A DNA stretch of 14,839 nt from the NCBI GenBank assembly GCA_031177735.1, contig JAPSKJ010000014.1, positions 1 through 14,839 on the forward strand, in the 5' to 3' direction. Under the pieces are notes generated by a model. The model ran no database searches and was not told the DNA's origin. It saw nothing but the letters and a program-made list of their open reading frames with translations. The position numbers and the translations under genes were made by a program. Positions 6,327 to 13,660 of the stretch are shown here, piece after piece. Source of the stretch: Nocardioides sp. Its GTDB lineage: Bacteria > Actinomycetota > Actinomycetes > Propionibacteriales > Nocardioidaceae. The stretch's first letter is position 1, and each line of letters opens with the position of its first letter.

Positions 6327-8432
6327 ATGACCCCTCCCGCCCTCACCGACGCCCGCGCCCGCGCCGAGGAGCACCTTCGCGCCCTGGTCGGCCCGCGCGA
6401 GGGGCACAGCGACGCCCGGCTCCGCGACGACCAGTGGTCGGCGATCTCGGCCCTGGTCGAGGACAAGCGGCGGGCGCTGGTCGTGCAGCGCACCGGTTGG
6501 GGCAAGTCGGCGGTCTACTTCGTCGCCACGCTGCTGCTGCGCGAGGCCGGTGCCGGGCCGACGGTCATCGTCTCGCCGCTGCTGGCCCTGATGCGCAACC
6601 AGATCGAGGCCGCGCGCCGCGCCGGCATCCGCGCGGTGACCATCAACTCCACCAACGTCGAGGACTGGGCGGCCATCCAGGACTCGGTCAACGCCGGTGA
6701 GGTCGATGTGCTGCTGGTCAGCCCCGAGCGCCTCAACAACCCCGGGTTCCGCGACGCCGTGCTGCCGCAGCTGGCGGCGACCTGCGGGCTGCTGGTGGTC
6801 GACGAGGCCCACTGCATCTCCGACTGGGGCCACGACTTCCGGCCCGACTACCGCCGCATCCGCACCCTCCTCGACGACCTCCCCGCCGGCATCCCGGTGC
6901 TGGCGACGACGGCGACGGCCAATGCGCGCGTGACCGCCGACGTCGCGGAGCAGCTGGGCGGCGACACCCTGGTGCTGCGGGGGTCGCTGGACCGCGAGAC
7001 GCTGCGGCTCGGAGTGGTGCGGCTGAAGACCCCCGAGCAGCGGCTGGCCTGGCTGGCCGACCACCTCGCGGAGCAGCCGGGCTCGGGGATCGTCTACTGC
7101 CTGACCGTGGCCGCCACCCAGGAGATCGCCGACTACCTCCGCTCCCGGGGGCACCACGTGGCGGCGTACTCCGGCCGGACGGAGGCGGGCGAGCGCGAGA
7201 CGCTCGAGCAGGACCTCGCCGCCGGGCGGATCAAGGCGCTGGTGGCGACCAGCGCGCTCGGGATGGGCTTCGACGCGCCGCTCGGCTTCGTCGTCAACGT
7301 CGGTGCCCCGTCCTCACCGGTGGCCTACTACCAGCAGATCGGCCGCGCCGGCCGTGGCATCACGGGCGACGCCTCGGTGGTGCTCCTCCCCGGCGTGGAG
7401 GACCGCGACATCTGGGCCTACTTCGCCTCGCTCGCCTTCCCTCGCGAGGAGCAGGTCCGGCGCACCCTCGACGCCCTCGCCGAGGCGGGGCGGCCGCTGA
7501 GCACCCCCGCCCTGGAGACGTACGTCGACCTCTCCCGCACCCGGCTCGAGACGATGCTCAAGGTGCTCGATGTCGATGGTGCGGTCCGGCGGGTGCGCGG
7601 CGGGTGGGAGGCCACCGGCCAGCCGTGGACCTACGACGCCGAGCGCTACGCCCGGGTCGCCGAGGCCCGCGAGCGCGAGCAGGCCGCGATGCTGGGCTAT
7701 CTGGCCACGACCGGCTGCCGGATGCGGTACCTGCGCGACCAGCTCGACGACCCCACGCTCGCCGGCGAGGGCGACTGCGGCCGCTGCGACAACTGCGGTG
7801 GACTCTCCCTCCCGGCGGCCGTCAGCGAGGCCGCGGTGCAGGAGGCGGGTGCCCGGCTGGCGCGTCCGGGCGTGCCGCTGGAGCCGCGCAAGATGTGGCC
7901 GCAGGCGCTCGCCACCCTCGGGGTCGACCTCAAGGGCAAGATCGCCGACGGCGCCGAGGAGGGCCGGGCGGTGGCGCGGCTGACCGACCTCGGCCGCGGC
8001 CAGGCGCTGCGCGAGCTGTTCCGCTCCGACGACGGACCGGTCCCGGTGCCGCTCGTGCGGGCCGTCGTGGAGGTGCTGCAGGAGTGGCGCCCGTCGGTCG
8101 ACGCGATCGTCGCGGTGGAGTCGGTGAGCCGGCCCGTGCTGGTGCGCGACCTGGCCGAGGGGCTCTCGCGCTACCTGCACCTGCCGGTGGTGGCCACCTT
8201 CGCCGTGGAGGACGACTCCGTGCTGCCCGGCCAGGGCGCCACCAACTCCGCGCAGCGGGTCGCGGCCGTCTCCCGACGGTTCGCCCTGCGAGGTGAGATC
8301 CCGCCGGGCGCGCGGGTGCTCCTCGTCGACGACCGCGTCGTGACCGGCTGGACCCTCACCGTGGCCGCCACCGCCCTCCGCCGGGCCGGTGCCGCGGCGG
8401 CGTACCCCCTCGTGCTCGCGACCGACGCCTGA
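6327..8432 (+). CDS. RecQ-family ATP-dependent DNA helicase with C-terminal phosphoribosyltransferase domain
   Basis: A 701-residue protein. Helicase lobe 1 has Walker A RTGWGKS (55-61, K60) and the RecQ signature DEAHCISDWGHDFRPDY starting at D159. Lobe 2 ends with motif VI QQIGRAGRG (336-344). Residues about 378-425 look like a winged helix. It is followed by a four-cysteine zinc site (C464, C484, C487, C490; GDCGRCDNC), so the zinc site sits about 80 residues further from lobe 2 than in E. coli RecQ. No HRDC domain is visible. Residues about 590-701 resemble a type I phosphoribosyltransferase: VLLVDDRVVTG holds the PRPP-loop acidic pair D668/D669 and the T-G-x-T. RecQ proteins unwind 3'-5' in recombination and repair; the PRTase role is unknown. 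The ATG at 6327 follows a weak -10 box. Convergent with the MFS gene, separated by a hairpin. Confidence 0.92.
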   Translation: MTPPALTDARARAEEHLRALVGPREGHSDARLRDDQWSAISALVEDKRRALVVQRTGWGKSAVYFVATLLLREAGAGPTVIVSPLLALMRNQIEAARRAGIRAVTINSTNVEDWAAIQDSVNAGEVDVLLVSPERLNNPGFRDAVLPQLAATCGLLVVDEAHCISDWGHDFRPDYRRIRTLLDDLPAGIPVLATTATANARVTADVAEQLGGDTLVLRGSLDRETLRLGVVRLKTPEQRLAWLADHLAEQPGSGIVYCLTVAATQEIADYLRSRGHHVAAYSGRTEAGERETLEQDLAAGRIKALVATSALGMGFDAPLGFVVNVGAPSSPVAYYQQIGRAGRGITGDASVVLLPGVEDRDIWAYFASLAFPREEQVRRTLDALAEAGRPLSTPALETYVDLSRTRLETMLKVLDVDGAVRRVRGGWEATGQPWTYDAERYARVAEAREREQAAMLGYLATTGCRMRYLRDQLDDPTLAGEGDCGRCDNCGGLSLPAAVSEAAVQEAGARLARPGVPLEPRKMWPQALATLGVDLKGKIADGAEEGRAVARLTDLGRGQALRELFRSDDGPVPVPLVRAVVEVLQEWRPSVDAIVAVESVSRPVLVRDLAEGLSRYLHLPVVATFAVEDDSVLPGQGATNSAQRVAAVSRRFALRGEIPPGARVLLVDDRVVTGWTLTVAATALRRAGAAAAYPLVLATDA

Positions 8433-8469
8433 CCCGGCCGGTCGCCGGAGCGCACCCGGAGAAAGCCGA

Positions 8470-8502
8470 ACGCCCCGCACCTGGAGGCCAGGCGCGGGGC
8501 GT
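8470..8502 (-). terminator. Bidirectional hairpin terminator between RecQ-PRTase and MFS genes
   Basis: A 9-bp outer stem (ACGCCCCGC with GCGGGGCGT), one mismatch, then a 5-bp inner stem (CCTGG with CCAGG) and a 3-nt loop. It lies 24 bases after the MFS stop on the minus strand, where it is followed by TTCGGCTTTC, a weak T-rich tract. It also lies 37 bases after the RecQ-PRTase stop on the plus strand, so it can serve both convergent genes. Confidence 0.8.
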
Positions 8503-8526
8503 GCTGAATCAGCTGTCGCGGACCGT

Positions 8527-10125
8527 TCAGTGCATCAGCGTGGTCGGCTGCTGAGGGGCGTCGAGGCCCTCCTCCCGCTTGCGGGGCAGGAACGCGACCG
8601 GGACGAGCGTGACGACGAGGATCACCAGGGCGACGACGTAGCTGGTCTGGAAGGCGTCGGCCATGTCGGCGAACACCGTCGACTGGAACCGGTCGCCCAG
8701 CTTCGCCATCAGCTCGGCGGCGAAGGCCGGCGGCTGCTCGCCGTTCGCCTGCGCCTCCTGGGCCGCGGTCGCCGCGCCGACTGCGTCGGAGCTGTTCAGC
8801 TTGTTGGTGAGCACCACGGAGATGACCGCGACACCGGCGGAGCTGGCGATCTGCTGGATCACGTTGAGCAGCGTCGACCCGCGAGCGACCTCGTGCTGGG
8901 TGAGCGTGCGCAGCGCGGCGGTGAAGATCGGCATCATCGTGCCGCCCATGCCGAGTCCCATCACGAACAGCCACGCGCAGATGTGCCAGATCGGGGTGTC
9001 GGGCGACGTGCTGGTCGCCAGACCGATCATGCCGACGATGATGCCGATGAACCCGAACGGCACGATGCGGCCGACCGGGATCTTGTCGGCAAGCACGCCG
9101 GCGACCGGCATCACCAGCATGGCGCCCAGACCCTGCGGTGCGACCAGCAGGCCGGCGTTCAGCGTGGACTCGCCGCGAACCTGCTGGAAGTACGTCGGGA
9201 CGAGCAGCAGCGCGCCGAAGAAGGCGCCGGCGAAGAGGAACATGATGATGTTCGAGACGGTGAACTGGCGGTCGCGGAACAGGCGCAGGTCGAGCAGCGG
9301 GTGCTTCGGCCGGAACGACCAGAACACGAAGCCGACGATCAGCAACACCCCGATGAGGCCGGGGACCAGCACCTTGGCGGAGGCGACCGTGCCGGTCTCG
9401 GGGATCGAGGAGACGCCGTAGAGGAACAGCGCCAGGCCCGGCGACATCAGGAGCATGCCGACGAAGTCGAAGGACTCGGACGGGTCGACGTGGTCCTTGG
9501 GCAGTGCCATCGCCGCGTAGACCAGGGTGATCACGCCGAGCGGCAGGTTGATCAGGAAGACCCAGTGCCACGACGCGACGTCGATGAGCCAGCCGCCCAG
9601 GATCGGGCCCAGGATCGGTCCGAGCAGCATCGGGACGCCGAGGATCGCCATCAGCTTGCCCATCCGGTGCGGCCCGGCCGCCCGCGTCATGATCGTCATG
9701 CCGAGCGGCATCAGCATGCCGCCGCCGATGCCCTGCAACACCCGGAAGGCGATGAGCGCCTCGATGCTCCACGCGGTGGCGCACAGCGCCGATCCGATCG
9801 TGAACAGCGCCACGGCGGCCATGAAGAGCTTCTTGGTGCCGAAGCGGTCGGCCGCCCACCCCGTCAGCGGGATCACCGCGGCGAGGGCGAGCGTGTAGCC
9901 GGTGACGGTCCACGCCACGGTCGAGTAGGCGATGTCGGCACCGTCGGACAGCGCGGTCTGGAATGTCGGCAGCGCGACGTTGACGACCGTGATGTCGAGG
10001 ATCGACATGATGGAGCCGAGCACGACGACGCCGGCCACGACGAAGACGGCTCGGTCGAGCTTCTCGTCAGCGGGGTTCACCGCGCCCTGAGCGGCGGGTG
10101 GGTCCTGGGTAAGGTCGGAAGTCAC
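8527..10125 (-). CDS. MFS transporter, DHA2 family (EmrB/QacA-like, 14 TM)
   Basis: A 532-residue inner-membrane drug:proton antiporter-type protein. A 25-residue polar N-terminus precedes TM1 (about 27-48) with DITVVNVALP (D44). Motif A GWAADRFGTKKL is at 89-100 with D93 and R94, and the TM4 arginine R128 lies in RVLQGIGGGMLMP. Motif C (about 163-180, LLGPILGPILGGWL) marks exporters. Fourteen hydrophobic segments and the length fit DHA2. The C-terminus is short and charged. The frame is open to 10449, but that extension is Arg/Ser/Pro-rich, runs antisense-frame through the GPx gene, and is not protein-like. GTG at 10125 is chosen because TATCTT lies six bases upstream. No regulator adjoins it, and the substrate is unknown. 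Confidence 0.92.
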   Translation of the reverse strand: MTSDLTQDPPAAQGAVNPADEKLDRAVFVVAGVVVLGSIMSILDITVVNVALPTFQTALSDGADIAYSTVAWTVTGYTLALAAVIPLTGWAADRFGTKKLFMAAVALFTIGSALCATAWSIEALIAFRVLQGIGGGMLMPLGMTIMTRAAGPHRMGKLMAILGVPMLLGPILGPILGGWLIDVASWHWVFLINLPLGVITLVYAAMALPKDHVDPSESFDFVGMLLMSPGLALFLYGVSSIPETGTVASAKVLVPGLIGVLLIVGFVFWSFRPKHPLLDLRLFRDRQFTVSNIIMFLFAGAFFGALLLVPTYFQQVRGESTLNAGLLVAPQGLGAMLVMPVAGVLADKIPVGRIVPFGFIGIIVGMIGLATSTSPDTPIWHICAWLFVMGLGMGGTMMPIFTAALRTLTQHEVARGSTLLNVIQQIASSAGVAVISVVLTNKLNSSDAVGAATAAQEAQANGEQPPAFAAELMAKLGDRFQSTVFADMADAFQTSYVVALVILVVTLVPVAFLPRKREEGLDAPQQPTTLMH

Positions 10126-10131
10126 CGGGTA

Positions 10132-10137
10132 AAGATA
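10132..10137 (-). promoter_or_regulatory. -10 element of the MFS gene, leaderless
   Basis: On the minus strand TATCTT is followed by six bases (TACCCG) and the GTG start. It is one of the best -10 matches in the window and settles the translation start of the exporter. Confidence 0.65.
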
Positions 10138-10227
10138 GGTGCCTTCCTGCCGGCCGCGCGATCCAATAACGTGACGCTTCGGTGAACGCTCCGGCGGGTG
10201 TGACCAAGCCCTCGCCGGCCGGCGCTC

Positions 10228-10251
10228 GGGACGCCCATCGGTGGGCGTCCC
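10228..10251 (-). terminator. Hairpin terminator of the glutathione-peroxidase-type gene
   Basis: A perfect 10-bp stem, GGGACGCCCA with TGGGCGTCCC around a TCGG tetraloop (one further C-G pair outside). It begins 8 bases after the GPx stop on the minus strand. No T-run follows, as is frequent for actinobacterial terminators. It separates the GPx transcript from the MFS promoter downstream. Confidence 0.7.
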
Positions 10252-10258
10252 GGCTGGA

Positions 10259-10747
10259 TCAGGAGAGCTGCGCCTCGATCGCGCTGATGATGCGCTCGTC
10301 CTCGGGCTCCACCCCGGGGGAGAACCGCGCGACGACCTTGCCGGAGCCGTCGACGAGGAACTTCTCGAAGTTCCACGCGATGTCGCCGTCGGTGCCCTTC
10401 TCGTCGGCGGTGGTGGTGAGCTCGGCGTAGACGGGGTGGCGACCCTCACCGTTGACCTCGATCTTCTCGGTCATCGGGAAGGTGACGCCGTAGGTGGCTG
10501 AGCAGAACTCCTGGATCTCCTCCGCGGAGCCCGGCTCCTGGCCCATGAACTGGTTGCAGGGCAGTCCCACGACGGTGAAGCCGCGGTCGGCGTAGGTCTC
10601 GTGGAGGCGCTCCAGGCCGGCGTACTGCGGGGTCAGGCCGCACTTGCTCGCCACGTTGACCAGCAGGGCCGGCCGCCCTCCGGTGATCTCACCCAGCGTG
10701 GTCGGGGTGCCGTCGAGGCGGGCGATCGGCGTGTCGAGGATCGTCAT
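10259..10747 (-). CDS. Glutathione peroxidase-type thiol peroxidase
   Basis: A 162-residue thioredoxin-fold peroxidase that reduces hydrogen or organic hydroperoxides. The peroxidatic cysteine C36 lies in NVASKCGLTPQY. The catalytic partner Q70 is in LPCNQFMGQEP, and W125 and N126 are in WNFEKFLV, completing the Cys-Gln-Trp-Asn set. C82, in EEIQEFCSATYGVTFP, is at the position of the resolving cysteine in two-cysteine, thioredoxin-dependent members, so thioredoxin rather than glutathione is the likely reductant; actinobacteria usually lack glutathione. It is a full-length cytoplasmic protein with no signal peptide. The ATG at 10747 is chosen because homologues begin shortly before this fold and the long upstream open frame runs antisense to the SNF2 gene. 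It is divergent from the SNF2 gene over 103 bp and followed by a hairpin terminator. Confidence 0.93.
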   Translation of the reverse strand: MTILDTPIARLDGTPTTLGEITGGRPALLVNVASKCGLTPQYAGLERLHETYADRGFTVVGLPCNQFMGQEPGSAEEIQEFCSATYGVTFPMTEKIEVNGEGRHPVYAELTTTADEKGTDGDIAWNFEKFLVDGSGKVVARFSPGVEPEDERIISAIEAQLS

Positions 10748-10755
10748 GGTGACCG

Positions 10756-10761
10756 AGCGTA
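10756..10761 (-). promoter_or_regulatory. Possible -10 element of the GPx gene
   Basis: On the minus strand TACGCT is followed by eight bases (CGGTCACC) and ATG. The spacing predicts a leaderless or nearly leaderless transcript; slightly longer than the other cases in the window. Confidence 0.45.
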
Positions 10762-10837
10762 GCCGGGGCGACCTACGCCGCCGCCGGTCGAGCGCGGTGG
10801 GCGTCTCGCCGCGGGCGGAGGTGTCCGCGGTGACGGC

Positions 10838-10843
10838 TACCGT
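10838..10843 (+). promoter_or_regulatory. -10 element of the SNF2-SWIM operon, leaderless
   Basis: TACCGT, seven bases (CTCTGCG), then GTG at 10851. This is the main basis for choosing 10851 over the in-frame ATG at 10644, which would overlap the divergent GPx gene by about 100 bp. Confidence 0.55.
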
Positions 10844-10850
10844 CTCTGCG

Positions 10851-13658
10851 GTGAGCTTCGTTCCCGTCACCGGCCCGGCGACGTTCCGCCCCTCGACGCC
10901 GGCTCGTGAGGGGGTCGTGGAGTTCACCGGTGAGCGTCGGACCGTCCCGATGCCGATGCGCGGCGCGCTGCCGGTGTTGACGAAGTCGCACACGCGTGAC
11001 GACCTCCACCCGAGTGTCGCGCTGCTCTCCGCGGCCGCGCTGCTCGGCCTCCGGCTCGTCGCCGCCGGCAAGCTGGCTCCCACACCCGACGGCTCGGGCT
11101 GGCAGGCGGTCGTGGACGGTGAGGACACCGAGCGGATCCGGTTGCTCGCCCAGGCCCGGCAGTACGACGACGTCGACGCCGCGCACGCCGAGCAGCTGGT
11201 CCGCGGCGTCCTCGACGCGGTCGCCGACTGCGTGCCGCGCAGCGCCCCGACACCGGGCCGCGCCGCCCGGTTGATGCCGGCGGCCACCCACCGACCTGTT
11301 CTGGAGCCGCGACCGGCCTCTCCGAGGACCGGGAGTGCCCAAAGCCGGGACTTCGCGGCCCGCCTCCAGGCCCGGATCGCACGCCACCGCAGCGAGGACG
11401 GCCGACCCGCCGACCAGCTGCCGAGCCTGGTGAGCATCTCGCTGCGCGTCGAGGCCGACGAGGAGGACCTGGCCGCGGGCAGCGTCCGGCTGGTGCTCCA
11501 GGTGCACGACGAGGCGAACCCGCTGCATCTGTGTGACGCCGCGCTGCTGTGGACGGGAACGGCGGCGGAGCACGGCTTCGGCGAGCGGGCGCGCACCCAC
11601 GCCGCCATCGCGCTGCGCGGTGCGGCCCAGGCGTGGCCGGTGCTCGACCGGCTCCAGGAGCTGGCCGTGCCCGACCAGATCACCCTCGACGGTGACGAGA
11701 TCGCCAGCCTTCTCGAGGAGGGCGTCCAGGCGCTCAAGGAGCGCGGCGTCGACGTCCTGTGGCCGCGCAGCCTGGGCCGCGACCTGACCGCCAGCGCGGT
11801 GCTCGAGCGGCGGCCCGCGCCAGCCGGTGGCGGTGGGGGGAAGCGGGAGGACCTGCTCAACACAGGGCTGTTCGGCCCCGACGCCATGTTCGCCTTCGAG
11901 TGGCGGGTGGCGCTGCACGGCGACCCGCTCACCGACGCGGAGATGGAGGAGCTCGCAGCGGCCGCGGCCCCGGTGCTCAAGCTGCGCGGCGCGTGGACCG
12001 TGGTGCACCCCAGCGTGGCGAAGCGGGCCCGCAAGCGGCTGCTGCGCAAGGCGAGTGCCGCGGAGGCGCTGGCCGCGACGCTGAGCGGGGTGACCCACGT
12101 GGGCACCGGGGAGGACCGGGTCGAGACCCAGGTCATCGTGGGCGCCAGCCTGATGCGGCTGCGCGAGCAGGTCGTCGGCGTCGGCCAGGGCGACCTCGTG
12201 CCGGTGCCCGACCGCCTGCGGGCGGAGCTGCGCGACTACCAACGCCGCGGGCTGACCTGGCTGGCCGACCTCACCGCCCTCGGGCTCGGCGGCTGCCTGG
12301 CCGACGACATGGGGCTGGGCAAGACCATCACCCTCATCGCCCTGCACCTCCACCGGCAGCAGCACGGTGCCGCCGGCCCCACCCTGGTGGTCTGCCCGGC
12401 CAGCCTGCTCGGCAACTGGGAGGCCGAGGTGGAGCGGTTCGCCCCCGGCACCCCGGTGCGGCGCTTCCACGGCTCCGCGCGCGACCTGACGGGCCTGGAT
12501 GCGGCCGGCGACCCCGGATTCGTCCTGACCACCTACGGCACCATGCGTCGTTCGGCCGCGGCCCTCGCCGAGGTCGGATGGGACTTGGTGGTCGCCGACG
12601 AGGCGCAGCACGTCAAGAACGCCGCCTCGGCCACCGCCCGGATGCTGCGCACCATCCCCAGCGCCGCCCGGGTGGCGCTGACCGGCACCCCGGTGGAGAA
12701 CGACCTGACCGAGCTGTGGGCGATCCTCGACTGGTGCGTGCCCGGACTGCTCGGCAGCCGGCTGGCCTTCCGGCGCGCCTGGGCGGCGCCCATCGAGGCC
12801 GGCGTCGACACCGAGAAGACGAAGGCGTTCGCCGAGCTGATCGGGCCCTTCCTGCTCCGCAGGCGCAAGTCCGACCCGGGCATCGCCCCCGAGCTGCCGC
12901 CGAAGACCGAGACCGACCACCTGCTCACCCTCACCCGGGAGCAGACCGTGCTCTACGAGGCGTTCGTGCGCGACACGATGGAGCGGATCGAGCGCGCAGA
13001 TGAGGACTCGCGACGTGGTCTGGTGCTCATGCTGCTGACCGGCCTGAAGCAGATCTGCAACCACCCGGCGCAGTTCCTCAAGCAGCAGGCGGGCCGGATC
13101 GCCGGCCGGTCACAGAAGATCGACGTGCTCGACGAGCTGCTCGAGACCATCCTCGCCGAGGAGGGGGCGGTGCTCGTCTTCACGCAGTACGTCGCGATGG
13201 CCCGCCTGCTCGAGGCGCACTGGACCGCGGCGGGGGTGCCGCACCAGTTCCTCCACGGCGGCACGCCGGTGCGCGAGCGGGAGGCGATGGTCGCCCGCTT
13301 CCAGGCCGGCCCGGAGCACGGCGGGCCACCGGTCTTCCTGCTGTCCCTCAAGGCGGGAGGCACCGGGCTCAACCTCACCCGCGCCGACCACGTCGTCCAC
13401 GTCGACCGCTGGTGGAACCCGGCGGTCGAGGAGCAGGCCACCGACCGGGCCTACCGGATCGGCCAGACCCGCCCGGTCCAGGTGCACCGGCTGGTCACCC
13501 GCGGCACCATCGAGACCCGGATCGCCGAGCTGCTCACCCGCAAACGGGCGCTGTCGGACGCCGTGCTCGGCCGCGGCGAGGCCGCACTGACCGAGCTGTC
13601 CAACGCCGAGCTGCGCGACCTGGTGGCCCTCCACCCGGTCGAGCCGGACGAGGACTAG
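10851..13658 (+). CDS. SNF2-family DNA-dependent ATPase (bacterial HepA/HelZ-like)
   Basis: A 935-residue SWI2/SNF2 translocase. Roughly the first 460 residues are an accessory region. Its later part contains PVLKLRGAWTVVHPSVAKRARKR, split here as PVLKLRGAWTVV and HPSVAKRARKR, typical of the SNF2-associated domain found in bacterial members. The ATPase core follows: LRDYQRRGLTWL (Q-motif region), Walker A DMGLGKT with K491, DEAQ at 583-586 (motif II), LTGTPVEND (motif III), FTQYVAMARLLEAHW (motif IV region), LSLKAGGTGLNL (motif V) and QATDRAYRIGQ at 862-872 (motif VI). Such enzymes move along DNA or RNA-polymerase complexes without classical strand separation; the cellular role here is unknown. 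GTG 10851 is chosen from the TACCGT box. The SWIM gene follows after two bases, so they form one operon. No methylase, nuclease or DISARM-like gene adjoins. Confidence 0.93.
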   Translation: MSFVPVTGPATFRPSTPAREGVVEFTGERRTVPMPMRGALPVLTKSHTRDDLHPSVALLSAAALLGLRLVAAGKLAPTPDGSGWQAVVDGEDTERIRLLAQARQYDDVDAAHAEQLVRGVLDAVADCVPRSAPTPGRAARLMPAATHRPVLEPRPASPRTGSAQSRDFAARLQARIARHRSEDGRPADQLPSLVSISLRVEADEEDLAAGSVRLVLQVHDEANPLHLCDAALLWTGTAAEHGFGERARTHAAIALRGAAQAWPVLDRLQELAVPDQITLDGDEIASLLEEGVQALKERGVDVLWPRSLGRDLTASAVLERRPAPAGGGGGKREDLLNTGLFGPDAMFAFEWRVALHGDPLTDAEMEELAAAAAPVLKLRGAWTVVHPSVAKRARKRLLRKASAAEALAATLSGVTHVGTGEDRVETQVIVGASLMRLREQVVGVGQGDLVPVPDRLRAELRDYQRRGLTWLADLTALGLGGCLADDMGLGKTITLIALHLHRQQHGAAGPTLVVCPASLLGNWEAEVERFAPGTPVRRFHGSARDLTGLDAAGDPGFVLTTYGTMRRSAAALAEVGWDLVVADEAQHVKNAASATARMLRTIPSAARVALTGTPVENDLTELWAILDWCVPGLLGSRLAFRRAWAAPIEAGVDTEKTKAFAELIGPFLLRRRKSDPGIAPELPPKTETDHLLTLTREQTVLYEAFVRDTMERIERADEDSRRGLVLMLLTGLKQICNHPAQFLKQQAGRIAGRSQKIDVLDELLETILAEEGAVLVFTQYVAMARLLEAHWTAAGVPHQFLHGGTPVREREAMVARFQAGPEHGGPPVFLLSLKAGGTGLNLTRADHVVHVDRWWNPAVEEQATDRAYRIGQTRPVQVHRLVTRGTIETRIAELLTRKRALSDAVLGRGEAALTELSNAELRDLVALHPVEPDED
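13650..13653 (+). promoter_or_regulatory. Ribosome binding site of the SWIM gene
   Basis: GAGG within the last codons of the SNF2 gene, seven bases before GTG at 13661. It supports a start two bases after the SNF2 stop and translational coupling. Confidence 0.6.
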
Positions 13659-13660
13659 CT

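Noticed and set aside
10213..10224. 12-bp perfect palindrome CGCCGGCCGGCG upstream of the MFS promoter as an operator
   Set aside because: It is all G and C and such palindromes occur by chance at this base composition; it lies about 75 bp beyond the -10 box and next to a terminator hairpin, with no second copy.
10126..10449. N-terminal extension of the MFS protein by 108 residues
   Set aside because: It is Ser/Arg/Pro-rich, overlaps the GPx gene on the same strand in another frame, and crosses the GPx terminator hairpin. GTG 10125 with TATCTT upstream is far better.
10644..10850. Longer SNF2 start at ATG 10644
   Set aside because: It would overlap the GPx coding region antisense. Residues there are Arg/Ser/Val-rich and lack resemblance to the family, and a -10 box precedes GTG 10851.
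10773..13064. 763-codon minus-strand open frame opposite the SNF2 gene
   Set aside because: Low-complexity, charged and Gly/Gln-rich translation with no motif, mirroring the codon bias of the real SNF2 gene. Similar antisense shadows at 2687-4177 (-), 4233-5498 (-), 7314-8480 (-) and 8389-10185 (+) were dropped for the same reason.
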